Shown piece after piece: positions 1 through 10,241 of a stretch of 64,000 bases of DNA (position 1 is its first letter; each line of letters starts with the position of its first letter). A program made the translations under genes and the position numbers. The notes beneath the pieces are model-generated. The model worked only from the letters and a program-made list of their open reading frames with translations, searched no databases and was not told the origin of the DNA. The stretch is from Pseudonocardia ammonioxydans (lineage in GTDB: Bacteria; Actinomycetota; Actinomycetes; Mycobacteriales; Pseudonocardiaceae), in contig NZ_FOUY01000001.1 of NCBI RefSeq assembly GCF_900115005.1, forward strand, positions 124,001 through 188,000. The letters are read 5' to 3'.

Positions 1-91
1 TGCGCGAGCCCGGGCAGAGGACCGCGTCGGTGACGCCGGCGCGGACCAGCTCGTCCACGAGGACACGAGCCTGGGCGGTGGAGCCGTTCAC
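1..91 (-). CDS. menD: MenD, 5' fragment cut by the window edge
   Basis: This is the first 30 codons of 2-succinyl-5-enolpyruvyl-6-hydroxy-3-cyclohexene-1-carboxylate synthase, the thiamine-diphosphate enzyme that commits chorismate-derived isochorismate to menaquinone. Read on the minus strand from a GTG at 91, the peptide runs ...[23 protein letters not shown]. The C-P-G-S-R block is the conserved N-terminal MenD signature that contributes to the active site. The rest lies left of the window. No Shine-Dalgarno is visible, but a TAGGGT box ends 7 nt before the GTG, so translation is probably leaderless. The presence of menB, menE and menA in the next 17 kb supports the call. Confidence 0.88.
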   Translation of the reverse strand, partial: MNGSTAQARVLVDELVRAGVTDAVLCPGSR

Positions 92-104
92 GTACTCAAC
101 CCTA
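92..104 (-). promoter_or_regulatory. menD -10 box, leaderless start
   Basis: On the minus strand TAGGGT (104-99) is followed by 7 nt and then the GTG start. This TANNNT-to-start spacing is the layout of actinobacterial leaderless promoters. The same arrangement precedes menB and menA. Confidence 0.55.
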
Positions 105-155
105 GGAGCCCGTCGGCCCGCAGGCGGGCGGGAGTGGCCGGGCCCTCCCTCCCGT

Positions 156-887
156 TCACGGATGCAGCAGCTCGAACCGGGCCGCCGCCGTCGCCCCGGG
201 CAGCCGCTCGGCGGCCTGCTCCGCGGCCCGGCGGACGAACGCCTCCGCGTCGGCCATCGGCCCGGACAGCGCCGCGAGATAACGCTCGTGGGCCTGCAGC
301 GACGCGACCGCCGCGTCGAGGTGCCCGGAGATGTCGACCGCGTGCCGGGCCCGCGGGGAACCGGCCAGTGCGACCCCCTGCACGCCGTCCCACCGCTCGC
401 CACCGGCCCCGGGGAAGATCCACCGGTTCGCGGCGTCGCGCACGGCGTCGATCACCGCCCGGCCCACGGCGATGTGGTCGGCCTGGTTGAGGTAGAGGCC
501 GTCGGCGTCCCAGGACTCCCGGTGGTTGCCGGTGACGACCAGCTGCGGCCGGTGCCGCCGGAGGGCGGCCGCGATGTCGCGCCGCAACGCCACCGAGTAC
601 TCGACGAGCCCGTCGGGGTGGTCGAGGAACTCGCACTCCGAGACCCCGACCGCCGCGCACGCGGCGCGCTGCTCGGCCTCCCGGACCCGGGCGCACTCGT
701 CGGGCGGCAGGGTGTCGATGCCCGCCTCGCCACGGGTCACCAGCAGGTAGGTGACGCGGGCACCGCGCGAGGTCCAGCGCGCGACGGCGCCGGCGCCGCC
801 GTACTCCATGTCGTCCGGGTGGGCGACGACGACCAGGACCTGGTCAACGTCGTCGGGAAGCGGGAGGTACTCCTCGGCGGCAGCCAT
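156..887 (-). CDS. PIG-L/LmbE family deacetylase
   Basis: A 243-residue zinc-dependent deacetylase of the PIG-L/LmbE family, which removes acetyl groups from N-acetylglucosaminyl-type substrates (MshB and Mca of mycothiol metabolism are relatives). The N-terminus contains [13 protein letters not shown], the A-H-P-D-D zinc/catalytic motif, and the middle has a [18 protein letters not shown] segment typical of the family. The ATG at 887 was chosen because the open frame upstream is basic and low in conserved residues. It sits between menD and a divergently transcribed transporter. The substrate cannot be read from sequence; it is not a clear MshB, and a role in lipid or thiol conjugate turnover is only inferred. 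Confidence 0.8.
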   Translation of the reverse strand: MAAAEEYLPLPDDVDQVLVVVAHPDDMEYGGAGAVARWTSRGARVTYLLVTRGEAGIDTLPPDECARVREAEQRAACAAVGVSECEFLDHPDGLVEYSVALRRDIAAALRRHRPQLVVTGNHRESWDADGLYLNQADHIAVGRAVIDAVRDAANRWIFPGAGGERWDGVQGVALAGSPRARHAVDISGHLDAAVASLQAHERYLAALSGPMADAEAFVRRAAEQAAERLPGATAAARFELLHP

Positions 888-1032
888 GCGCCCAGTGTGG
901 CCCGTGCCGACGCCCGGTGTGGTCCGGACACGTCCTGATCGGGTGACCGATGTGGTCCCGGACCGGTGAGATCGGCGCATTCCCGACGTAGCGTGGCGCC
1001 TCCGACAGCCAGTCTCACGATGGGGAGAGACC

Positions 1033-2415
1033 GTGTCCGACACGCACGCCGGTGCCACCGCACCGGGTCCAGGAGGGTCCGGGACGCCGAGCACGTCCGC
1101 GCGGCCACACACACCGATCGGGCGGGTCGTCGCGGCGAGCATGCTGGGCACGACGGTCGAGTGGTACGACTACTTCCTCTACGGCGTCGCCGCGGCGCTC
1201 GTCTTCCCGCAGGTGTTCTTCCCCGAGTCCGACGGCGCCACCGGCCTGCTGCTCTCGCTGGGCACCTTCGCCGTCGGGTTCATCGCCCGGCCGGTGGGCG
1301 GCCTGGTGTTCGGCCACTACGGCGACAAGATCGGCCGCAAGAAGCTGCTGGTCATCTCGCTGCTCATGATGGGTCTGTCGACGTTCGCGATCGGCCTGCT
1401 GCCCGCCTACGCCACGATCGGCGTCGCCGCGCCCGCGCTGCTGGTGCTGCTGCGCCTCGTCCAGGGCTTCGCGCTCGGCGGCGAGTGGGGCGGGGCGGTG
1501 CTCATCGTCTCGGAGCACGGCAGGCCCGAGCACCGCGGCTTCTGGGCGAGCTGGCCGCAGGCCGGCGCCCCCGCGGGCCAGCTGCTGGCCAACGGCCTGC
1601 TCGCGGTGATGGCGCTGGTGCAGACCGAGGAGGCGTTCCAGGCCTGGGGCTGGCGGATCCCGTTCCTGCTGTCCGCGGTGCTGGTGCTGATCGGGCTCTA
1701 CGTGCGGCTCGCCGTCGAGGAGTCCCCGGTGTTCCGTGACGCCCAGGCGAAGGCGGCCGCCCGGGTCGCGGCCGGCGAGAAGGAGACGATGCCGATCGTC
1801 GACGTCGTCAAGCAGTACCCGCGCGAGGTGCTGACGGCGATGGGCGCGCGGTTCGCCGAGAACGTCTCGTACTACATCTTCACCATCGTCATCTCGACGT
1901 ACGTGACCCGGCAGCTGGGGCTGCCGGCGTCGTTCGTGCTGGGGGCGGTGCTGATCGGCGCCGTCGTGCACCTGGTGACCACCCCGATGTGGGGCGCGGT
2001 CTCCGACCGGGTCGGCCGCAGGCCCGTCTACCTGTTCGGGGCGGTCGGCGTCGGCGTCTGGGCGTTCGCGTTCTTCTTCCTGGTCGACACCTCCAACTTC
2101 GCGCTCGCCGCGGTCGCGGTGACGGTCGGGCTGGTGCTGCACGGCGCGATGTACGGCCCGCAGGCGGCGTTCCTGTCCGAACTGTTCGGCACGAAGGTGC
2201 GCTACTCCGGCGTCTCGATCGGCTACCAGCTCGCCTCGGTGTTCGCCGGCGGCCTCGCACCGGTGATCGCGGTGGCACTGCTGACCGCCACCGGCAGCGG
2301 TTACGCGATCGCCGTCTACATCGCGGCGAGCTCGCTGCTGACGGTGATCGCCGTGGCCACCTACGGCGAGACCCGGTCCCGCCGGCTCGACGACGACACG
2401 CTGCACCGGAGCTGA
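1033..2415 (+). CDS. MHS family MFS transporter
   Basis: A 460-residue major facilitator of the metabolite:proton symporter (MHS) group, the family of ProP, KgtP and ShiA, which import organic acids or compatible solutes with protons across the inner membrane. Family marks include [17 protein letters not shown] near residue 37, the loop 2-3 motif [10 protein letters not shown], the [16 protein letters not shown] segment, and a mirrored SDRVGRRP loop in the second half. About 12 hydrophobic segments can be counted. A GGGGAGA ribosome site lies just before the GTG at 1033. It is divergent from the PIG-L gene, and only 22 nt separate it from the following hydrolase, so co-transcription is likely. 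The substrate is unknown. Confidence 0.88.
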   Translation: MSDTHAGATAPGPGGSGTPSTSARPHTPIGRVVAASMLGTTVEWYDYFLYGVAAALVFPQVFFPESDGATGLLLSLGTFAVGFIARPVGGLVFGHYGDKIGRKKLLVISLLMMGLSTFAIGLLPAYATIGVAAPALLVLLRLVQGFALGGEWGGAVLIVSEHGRPEHRGFWASWPQAGAPAGQLLANGLLAVMALVQTEEAFQAWGWRIPFLLSAVLVLIGLYVRLAVEESPVFRDAQAKAAARVAAGEKETMPIVDVVKQYPREVLTAMGARFAENVSYYIFTIVISTYVTRQLGLPASFVLGAVLIGAVVHLVTTPMWGAVSDRVGRRPVYLFGAVGVGVWAFAFFFLVDTSNFALAAVAVTVGLVLHGAMYGPQAAFLSELFGTKVRYSGVSIGYQLASVFAGGLAPVIAVALLTATGSGYAIAVYIAASSLLTVIAVATYGETRSRRLDDDTLHRS

Positions 2416-2437
2416 TCCCCGGGGTAGAACGGACGCC

Positions 2438-3178
2438 GTGCCACGAACCGAACTGACGATCACCACCCCGGGCGGCGACGCCCCCGCCACCCTGCACACG
2501 CCGGACGGCGCGGGCCCGTGGCCCGGGGTGCTCCTCTACGTCGACGCGGGCGGGGTCCGGCCGACCATGCACGACATGGCCGCCCACCTCGCGTCGCTGG
2601 GCTACGCCGTGCTGCTGCCGGACGTCTACCACCGGCACGGCACGTGGGCCCCGTTCGACATGCGCACGGCCTTCGGCGACGACGCCGAGCGCGAGCGGTT
2701 GATGGGGATGATCGGCTCGCTGACCCCCGACCTGGTCGCCGCCGACGCCGCGGCCTGGGTGAGCGCACTGGTCGACCGCCCCGAGGTGGCCGGCAACCGG
2801 ATCGGCGTCACCGGGTACTGCATGGGCGGGGTGCTGTCGCTGCGCACGGCCGCCACGCTGCCCGAGTGGGTGGCCGCGGCCGCCTCGTTCCACGGCGGGA
2901 ACCTCGCGACCGAGGACCGGGCGAGCGTGCACCGCCTGGCCGGCCGGATCCGGGCCACCGTGTACGTCGCCGGCGCCACCGACGACCGCTCCTTCCCCGA
3001 CGAGCAGAAGCAGCGGCTCGACGCGGCCCTGTCCGGGGCCGGGGTCAGCTACACGCTCGAGACCTACCCGGCCGCGCACGGCTTCGCCGTCGCCGACAAC
3101 CCGGCGCACGACGAGGACGCCGAGCGGCGGCACTGGGATGCCCTGGACCGGCTCTTCGGCGCCACGCTGCCCGGGTAG
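2438..3178 (+). CDS. Dienelactone hydrolase family protein
   Basis: A 246-residue alpha/beta hydrolase of the dienelactone hydrolase family. The Cys-Asp-His triad is visible: Cys128 in GYCMGG, an Asp in the TDD pair at 182-183, and His214 in AAHGFAV. The family hydrolyses lactones and activated esters in the cytoplasm, but most members like this have no assigned substrate. The GTG start follows the MHS transporter by 22 nt and the next gene starts 13 nt after its stop, so the three probably form a transcription unit. A link between the imported organic acid and this hydrolase is plausible but unproven. Confidence 0.85.
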   Translation: MPRTELTITTPGGDAPATLHTPDGAGPWPGVLLYVDAGGVRPTMHDMAAHLASLGYAVLLPDVYHRHGTWAPFDMRTAFGDDAERERLMGMIGSLTPDLVAADAAAWVSALVDRPEVAGNRIGVTGYCMGGVLSLRTAATLPEWVAAAASFHGGNLATEDRASVHRLAGRIRATVYVAGATDDRSFPDEQKQRLDAALSGAGVSYTLETYPAAHGFAVADNPAHDEDAERRHWDALDRLFGATLPG

Positions 3179-3191
3179 CGTTGCGCTCGAG

Positions 3192-4836
<1,645 letters not shown>

Positions 4837-4838
<2 letters not shown>

Positions 4839-4884
4839 GCAGGTCGAACACCGAGCGGGTCGAACACCGAGCGGGCCGAACACC
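4837..4884 (+). repeat. 16-bp tandem repeat, three units, starting in the stop codon
   Basis: Three adjacent 16-bp units (4837-4852, 4853-4868, 4869-4884) of the form GAGCGGGTCGAACACC with two base differences. The first unit begins with the last two bases of the ABC-F stop codon. Similar stop-anchored arrays occur at other gene ends in the window. Confidence 0.9.
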
Positions 4885-4897
4885 GGCGGATACGGGA

Positions 4898-4934
4898 ACG
4901 GCCCTCCGGCCCCGCGCGGGACCAGGAGGGCCGT
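4898..4934. terminator. Bidirectional hairpin terminator
   Basis: A perfect 10-bp stem (4898-4907 with 4925-4934, ACGGCCCTCC paired with GGAGGGCCGT) and a 17-nt GC-rich loop. It lies between the convergent ABC-F and HesB-like genes. There is no U tract, as is usual in this GC range. Confidence 0.75.
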
Positions 4935-4953
4935 GACGATCCGGGGGTCGGTG

Positions 4954-5280
4954 TCAGGCCTGCTCGGGAGCGGCCTCGGTGCTCTCGTCGGGCTGGGCGA
5001 CGATGGCGAAGCGCAGCTCCTGCTCACCGCCGTCGGTCTCGACCGGCTGCACGTCGAGGACCTTGTCGTCGAGGAGCTGGGCGGCACCCGGCTCCAGGAA
5101 GACGGCGATGCCCTCGCCGCGGAGCACGGTGTCCTGCTCGTCGGCCGACTGCGCCAGTGCCAGCTCCAGACCCTCCTGCGGGTCCGGCGCGGTGATGCGC
5201 AGGCCGCCCTCGTCGGGCAGCTCGGCGTCGGTGCTCAGGTTCTTGATCGCCTCGGCGGCGTTCTCGGTGATGGCCAACAT
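4954..5280 (-). CDS. HesB/IscA-like domain protein lacking cysteines
   Basis: A 108-residue protein with the start and layout of the HesB/IscA/ErpA A-type Fe-S scaffold fold (MLAITENAAEAIKNL, then GGLRI, then GIAVFLEPGAAQLLDD). Genuine A-type carriers use three conserved cysteines (C-X-G-S and C-G-C-type positions) to hold Fe-S clusters. This protein contains no cysteine at all, so it cannot carry a cluster the usual way. Cysteine-free versions of this fold are widespread in Actinobacteria and have no known function. The acidic C-terminal tail is short and probably disordered. A TACGGT box and GGGGAG precede the ATG at 5280. Confidence 0.75.
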   Translation of the reverse strand: MLAITENAAEAIKNLSTDAELPDEGGLRITAPDPQEGLELALAQSADEQDTVLRGEGIAVFLEPGAAQLLDDKVLDVQPVETDGGEQELRFAIVAQPDESTEAAPEQA

Positions 5281-5408
5281 CGCTCCCCACCGTACGGGCG
5301 GCCGGACCGGGCGCCACCGGTGCACCGCCGCACTCCCCCGACCGTGCGACCGGTGACGCCGTGTCCTCGGCGGAAGTCCGTACGTGACCTCGGTCACGTC
5401 ACCCTGGG

Positions 5409-6233
5409 TCAGCCGAAGGTGTCCGGGTCCGGGCCGACCCGGTTGCCGGTGTGCAGCTTCTCGATCGCGGCGATGTCGTCCTCGGTCAGGGAGAAGTCGA
5501 AGATCTCGAAGTTCTCCTTGATCCGCTCCGGGTTGTTCGACTTCGGGAACACGATGTTGTCGAGCTGGATGTGCCACCGCAGCACGACCTGGGCCGCGGA
5601 CCTGCCGTACTTGTCGGCCAGCTCGGTCAGCTCGGGCGCGTCGAGCAGGCCCTTGCCCTGGCCGATCGGGCTCCACGCCTCGGTCCCGATGTCGTGGTCC
5701 TTGTGGTACTCGCGCAGCTCGCGCTGGACGAGGTGCGGGTGGAACTCGACCTGGTTGACCGCAGGCGGCGTGGAGGTCTCCTGCGCGAGCCGCTCCAGGT
5801 GCGGGATCTGGAAGTTCGAGACCCCGATCGACCGGGCCTTGCCCGCGCGCCGGGCGTCCTCGAGCCCCTGCCAGGTCTCCACGTAGCGGTCCTCGTGCGG
5901 CCGCGGCCAGTGGATCAGGTACAGGTCCACGTGATCGAGGCCGAGCCGGGTGAGGCTCTGCTCGAGCCGACTGACGGCCGCCTCGCGGCCGTGCCCGTCG
6001 TTGTCGAGCTTGGTCGTGATCCAGAGCTCGTCACGCGGGATGCCGGAGTCGGCGATCGCCTTCCCGACACCCTCCTCGTTGCCGTACATCTGCGCGGTGT
6101 CGATGTGCCGGTAGCCCACGTCCAGGGCCGCCTTCACCTTCTCCGCGGTGTGGCCGGGCTCGATCTGGAAGACGCCGAAGCCGAGCTGCGGGATCTCGCG
6201 GCCGTCGTTCAGCTTGATGGTGGGAACAGCCAT
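5409..6233 (-). CDS. Aldo/keto reductase
   Basis: A 274-residue NADPH-dependent aldo/keto reductase of the 2,5-diketo-D-gluconate reductase type. The catalytic tetrad is complete: Asp45 and Tyr50 in DTAQMYGNE, Lys75 in TTKL, His108 in LIHWP. The cofactor-binding C-terminal half carries VFPKSNNPERIKEN, the usual phosphate-gripping K-S and R. It is a single-domain TIM barrel of normal length. These enzymes reduce aldehydes and ketones, often as detoxification. The gene stands alone between two other minus-strand genes, and nothing in the context identifies the substrate. Confidence 0.9.
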   Translation of the reverse strand: MAVPTIKLNDGREIPQLGFGVFQIEPGHTAEKVKAALDVGYRHIDTAQMYGNEEGVGKAIADSGIPRDELWITTKLDNDGHGREAAVSRLEQSLTRLGLDHVDLYLIHWPRPHEDRYVETWQGLEDARRAGKARSIGVSNFQIPHLERLAQETSTPPAVNQVEFHPHLVQRELREYHKDHDIGTEAWSPIGQGKGLLDAPELTELADKYGRSAAQVVLRWHIQLDNIVFPKSNNPERIKENFEIFDFSLTEDDIAAIEKLHTGNRVGPDPDTFG

Positions 6234-6303
6234 GCCCCCGGTCTACCCCTGTCACGAGATCGGCACGCGTCGTCGTGGGATGTCCCTCAGTGGGGAACAC
6301 GGG

Positions 6304-7149
6304 TCAGTTCCACACGCGGGCGACCTCCGCGGCGACGTCGGCGGCCTGTGCCCGCCCGGCCCGGGCCGCCGCGGGCCGCCGGGCCGGGTCGAGGACGTTG
6401 CGGCCGAAGGCCCGCCGGGCGCGGCGGTCCGGCTCGACGTGGGCGACCCGGCCGAGCGCGGCCAGCGCCTCGACCTGCACCCGCGGCGCCGTGGCCGGGC
6501 CGAACCCGCCGGTCATCGGGGTGAGGACGACGACGCGGCCGTACCCGGCGGCGAGGTCGGCGTTGGCCGCCGAGCGGACACCGCCGTCGATCCAGCGGGT
6601 CCCGGCGGCGGAGACCGGCGGCCACACCCCGGGGACCGCGCAGCTCGCGGCCACCGCGGTGGCGAGCGGGACGCCGTCGTCGCGGGTGAACGCCCGGAAC
6701 TCGCCGGTGTGGGCGTCCACCGCGGTGACCCACAGGTCCCGGTCGTCCGGCCAGTCCGCGCCGGCCAGCCGGGCCTCGATCGCGGCGAGCCGCTCGGCCT
6801 CCGGCATCGTGTCGGCGCCGAGCGCGAAGCCCCCGATCCGGGCCCGCACCCGCCGGCCGTCGCGGGGGCCGGCCAGCGCGGTGACCCCGATCCGGGTGGC
6901 CAGCCGCAGCCCGAGGGTCGCCGCGGCCTCGCCCTGCGGCGGCACGAGCTGGGCCCGCAGCAGCTCCTGCGGGTCCCGGCCCGCGGCCAGGTTCGCCCCC
7001 ACCGACGAACCGGCCGAGGTCCCGACGACGAGGTCGGCCCCGGTCAGGTCGATCCCGTCGGCGGCCAGCCCGGCGACCAGGCCGTACAGCCAGCCGATGC
7101 CGGTCTGGCCGCCACCACCCAGGACCAGTGCCCGCCGGTCGTCGGCCAT
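6304..7149 (-). CDS. Patatin-like phospholipase
   Basis: A 281-residue patatin-family serine hydrolase. The N-terminus has the glycine-rich oxyanion loop (LVLGGGGQTGIGW), the nucleophile elbow GTSAG with Ser45, and a D-G-G box near residue 186 supplying the catalytic Asp, so the Ser-Asp dyad is intact. Such enzymes release fatty acids from phospholipids or other acyl esters. There is no signal peptide or membrane segment. It lies 50 nt downstream of the large flavo-Fe-S dehydrogenase gene on the same strand and may be read through from it; no functional link is evident. Confidence 0.85.
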   Translation of the reverse strand: MADDRRALVLGGGGQTGIGWLYGLVAGLAADGIDLTGADLVVGTSAGSSVGANLAAGRDPQELLRAQLVPPQGEAAATLGLRLATRIGVTALAGPRDGRRVRARIGGFALGADTMPEAERLAAIEARLAGADWPDDRDLWVTAVDAHTGEFRAFTRDDGVPLATAVAASCAVPGVWPPVSAAGTRWIDGGVRSAANADLAAGYGRVVVLTPMTGGFGPATAPRVQVEALAALGRVAHVEPDRRARRAFGRNVLDPARRPAAARAGRAQAADVAAEVARVWN

Positions 7150-7199
7150 CGGGCCTCCTCCTCGTCAGGTGCTCGGGACCCGGCCGGAGCCGGACCGGG

Positions 7200-10112
7200 T
7201 CACACCGGGCGCAGCGCCCGGGCCGCGATCTGGGCCAGGTGCACCGGCTCCCGTTCCCCGGCCTGGCGGACCTGGGTGCGGCAGGAGTAGCCGTCGGCGA
7301 GCAGGGCCACCGAGTCGTCCGCCTCCCGGACCGCGGGCAGCAGCGCCCGCTCCGCGCAGGCCATCGAGACGTCGTAGTGACCGTCCTCGAAGCCGAAGTT
7401 CCCGGCCAGCCCGCAGCAGCCCGAGTCGAGCACCGTGGCGTCCACGCCGAGTGCCGCCAGCACCGCGCGGTCGGCCTCGCTGCCCAGCTCGGCGTGCTGG
7501 TGGCAGTGGATCTGCACCAGCGCCGCGCCATTGCCCTCACCGGCGACCGCGGAGAGCTCCTCGGCATGCCGGGCCAGCAGCTCGGCGAACGTCGAGACCT
7601 GCCGGTCGAGCAGCGTCACCCGCGGCTCGTCGGGCAGCAGCTCGGCGGCGTCGGAGCGCAGGGCCGCGGTGCACGACGGCTCCAGCCCGACCACCGGGAT
7701 GCCCGCGTCCAGGGCCGGGCCGATCGCGCGCAGGCTGCGCGCGAGCACCCGGCGGGCGGCGGTGATCTGCCCGGTCGAGGTCCAGGTCAGCCCGCAGCAC
7801 ACGTTGCGCGGCGGCAGCTCGACCCGGTACCCGAGCCCGGTGAGCACCGCGACGGCGTCGGCGGCGATCTCCGGGTCGAAGTGGTCGGTGAACGTGTCGG
7901 TCCACAGCAGGAGCGGGCCGCGGCTGCCCGGCTCGATCCCCAGGTCGGGGACCCGGCTCATCGGCGCGCCCTTCGCCGCGCGGGCGGTGTAGGTCTCGCG
8001 CGCGATCGGCGGGATGGCCCGGCGCGCGTCGATGCCGCCGGCCTTCTTGGCGACCGTGGCGAGCGCCGGTACCCGAGCCAGCCGGTTCAGCCCGTCGACG
8101 GCCGCGGCGGGCAGCGCCCCGACCATCCGCAGCCAGCGCGGCAGCGCCCCCATCGAGTAGTGCGTCCGGGGCCGCAGCCTGCGGTGGTAGCGGTTCGCGA
8201 GGAACTCGGTCTTGTAGGAGGCCATGTCCACCCCGACCGGGCAGTCGGACTTGCACCCCTTGCAGGACAGGCACAGGTCGAGGGACTCGGCGACCTCGTC
8301 GGACTGCCACCCGTCGGTGATGATCTCGCCGTTGGCCATCTCGAACAGCAGCCGGGCCCGTCCGCGGGTGGAGTGCTTCTCCTCCTTGGTGACGTTCCAG
8401 CTCGGGCACATCACCCCGGAGCCGGTGTCGATCGCGCACTTGCCGACGCCCAGGCAGCGGCGGGTGGCGCGGTGGAACGAGCCGCGGTCGTGGCCGAAGG
8501 CCAGCTTCGGCTCGTCGGGCATGGTCGGCATGCCCAGCTGGACGCGCAGGTTCTCGTCCATCGTGGCCGGGCGCACGACCCGGCCGGGGTTCATCCGGCC
8601 GTCCGGGTCCCAGATCTCCTTGAACTTCTCGAACCCGGTGATGATCTGCGGCGGGTACATCCGGGGCAGCAGCTCGGCGCGGGCCTGGCCGTCGCCGTGC
8701 TCCCCGGACAGCGACCCGCCGTGCGCGACGACGAGGTCGGCCGCGTCGGTCATGAACGCCCGGAAGTTCGCCACCCCCGGCTTCGTGAGCAGGTCGAAGT
8801 CGATCCGGACGTGCAGGCAGCCGTCGCCGAAGTGGCCGTAGTAGATGCCCTTGCGGCCGTGCTGCTCGAGCACCTTGTCGAACTCGCGCAGGTAGGCGCC
8901 GAAGCGCTCCGGCGGGACGGCGGCGTCCTCCCAGCCGGGCCAGGCCTCGCCGCCGTCGGGCGAGCGGGTGAGCAGGCCCGCACCCTCCTCACGGATCTTC
9001 CAGAGCGCGGCCATCTGCTTCGGCTCGGAGACCACCACAGCACCGGTGGTGTAGGCCTTCATCGCGGTCGCGACCGCGTGCGCGGCCGCCTCGGCCTCGG
9101 CCCGGTCGGCACCACCGGTCTCGACGTAGAGCCAGCCCTTGCCCTCGGGCAGCATCCGCGAGGCCGTCTCGTCCGGGCGCAGCGCGCGCAGCGAGGCGAT
9201 CAGCCCGGCGTCCATCCCCTCGATGGTCAGCGGCTGCTGGTCGCGGACGATCATGACGTTGTCCGCCGCGTGGTAGGCGTCCGGGAAGCCCAGCACGGCC
9301 AGCGCCCGCGCGGGCGGCGACTCGACGAGGTCGACCGTGGCGGAGAGGATCGTCGCGCAGGTGCCCTCGGTCCCGACCAGGGCCTTCGCCAGGTTCACGT
9401 CGCCCGGCACGAGCTGGTCGAGGTTGTAGCCCGAGACCCGCCGGGTCAGCTCCGGGACGTGGGCCGCCACGTCGGCGGCCATCTCGGCGCCCAGCGCGCG
9501 CAGCGCGTCCGGGATCGCGCCGGTCTCGGTCCCGTCGCCGCCCAGGGTGATCCGCTCGCCGCGGTAGGTGAGCAGGTCGAGCGAGCGGACGTTGTCGACG
9601 GTCTTGCCCCAGGCCACCGAGTGCGAGCCACAGGCGTTGTTGCCGATCATCCCGCCGATCGAGCACCGGTTGTGCGTCGACGGGTCCGGCCCGAACGTCA
9701 GCCCGTGCGGCTTGCCGGCGTCGCGGACGGCGTCGCACACCGCGCCCGGCTGCACGGTCGCGGTCCGCGCGTCCGGGTCCACGGAGACGATCTCGTTCAT
9801 GTGCGTGCGGAAGTCGAACGCGACCGCGGTGTTGACCGCCTGCCCGGCGATCGAGGTCCGCGACCCGACCGGGAGCACCGGCACGTCGTGGCTGCGGCAC
9901 ACGGCCATCGCGGCCTCGACGTCGGCGGCGTCCCGCGGCGCGATCACGCCGATCGGGATGCCCCGGTAGTTCGACGCGTCCGCGGACCACATGGCGCGGC
10001 TGCCCGCGTCGAACCGGACGTCGCCGCCGATGGCGGCACGCAGATCGTTCTCCAGGGCGCGGTACGCGGAGGTGGAACCTGTGGTGGGTCGCGCAACGCT
10101 GTCCGTGCTCAC
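7200..10112 (-). CDS. FAD/Fe-S D-2-hydroxyacid dehydrogenase (D-2-hydroxyglutarate dehydrogenase-like)
   Basis: A 970-residue fusion of a GlcD-type FAD domain and a GlpC-type Fe-S domain, as in YdiJ and related D-2-hydroxyglutarate or D-lactate dehydrogenases. The FAD-binding loop is PVGSRTSIAGQAV at 81-93. The FAD-oxidase C-terminal substrate domain follows to about 490. Ferredoxin-like ligands appear in CLGVGKCAI near 550 and CLSCKGCKSDCPVGV near 613. Two CCG domains carry CCGLTW near 770 and GCCGLAG near 897. It oxidises a D-2-hydroxyacid and passes electrons to quinone or another carrier. GAGAGGAG lies 5-6 nt before the GTG at 10112. The upstream neighbour makes D-2-hydroxyglutarate, which argues for that substrate over lactate. 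Confidence 0.85.
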   Translation of the reverse strand: MSTDSVARPTTGSTSAYRALENDLRAAIGGDVRFDAGSRAMWSADASNYRGIPIGVIAPRDAADVEAAMAVCRSHDVPVLPVGSRTSIAGQAVNTAVAFDFRTHMNEIVSVDPDARTATVQPGAVCDAVRDAGKPHGLTFGPDPSTHNRCSIGGMIGNNACGSHSVAWGKTVDNVRSLDLLTYRGERITLGGDGTETGAIPDALRALGAEMAADVAAHVPELTRRVSGYNLDQLVPGDVNLAKALVGTEGTCATILSATVDLVESPPARALAVLGFPDAYHAADNVMIVRDQQPLTIEGMDAGLIASLRALRPDETASRMLPEGKGWLYVETGGADRAEAEAAAHAVATAMKAYTTGAVVVSEPKQMAALWKIREEGAGLLTRSPDGGEAWPGWEDAAVPPERFGAYLREFDKVLEQHGRKGIYYGHFGDGCLHVRIDFDLLTKPGVANFRAFMTDAADLVVAHGGSLSGEHGDGQARAELLPRMYPPQIITGFEKFKEIWDPDGRMNPGRVVRPATMDENLRVQLGMPTMPDEPKLAFGHDRGSFHRATRRCLGVGKCAIDTGSGVMCPSWNVTKEEKHSTRGRARLLFEMANGEIITDGWQSDEVAESLDLCLSCKGCKSDCPVGVDMASYKTEFLANRYHRRLRPRTHYSMGALPRWLRMVGALPAAAVDGLNRLARVPALATVAKKAGGIDARRAIPPIARETYTARAAKGAPMSRVPDLGIEPGSRGPLLLWTDTFTDHFDPEIAADAVAVLTGLGYRVELPPRNVCCGLTWTSTGQITAARRVLARSLRAIGPALDAGIPVVGLEPSCTAALRSDAAELLPDEPRVTLLDRQVSTFAELLARHAEELSAVAGEGNGAALVQIHCHQHAELGSEADRAVLAALGVDATVLDSGCCGLAGNFGFEDGHYDVSMACAERALLPAVREADDSVALLADGYSCRTQVRQAGEREPVHLAQIAARALRPV

Positions 10113-10200
10113 ACAGCACTCCTCTCGGCAGGACGGGCAGCCCAGACGCTACCTCTGCCCACCGACCGTGAACCGCTCACGGGACACCGCTCACGTCCTC

Positions 10201-10235
10201 CCCCCGCACGCCCGGGCTCCCCGGGCGTGCGGGGG
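10201..10235 (-). terminator. Strong hairpin downstream of the transhydrogenase gene
   Basis: A perfect 16-bp GC stem (10201-10216 with 10220-10235) closing a 3-nt loop, 6 nt after the stop of the gene at 10242. It separates that gene from the co-directional dehydrogenase gene, so the latter probably has its own promoter in 10113-10200. Confidence 0.8.
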
Positions 10236-10241
10236 ACGCCG

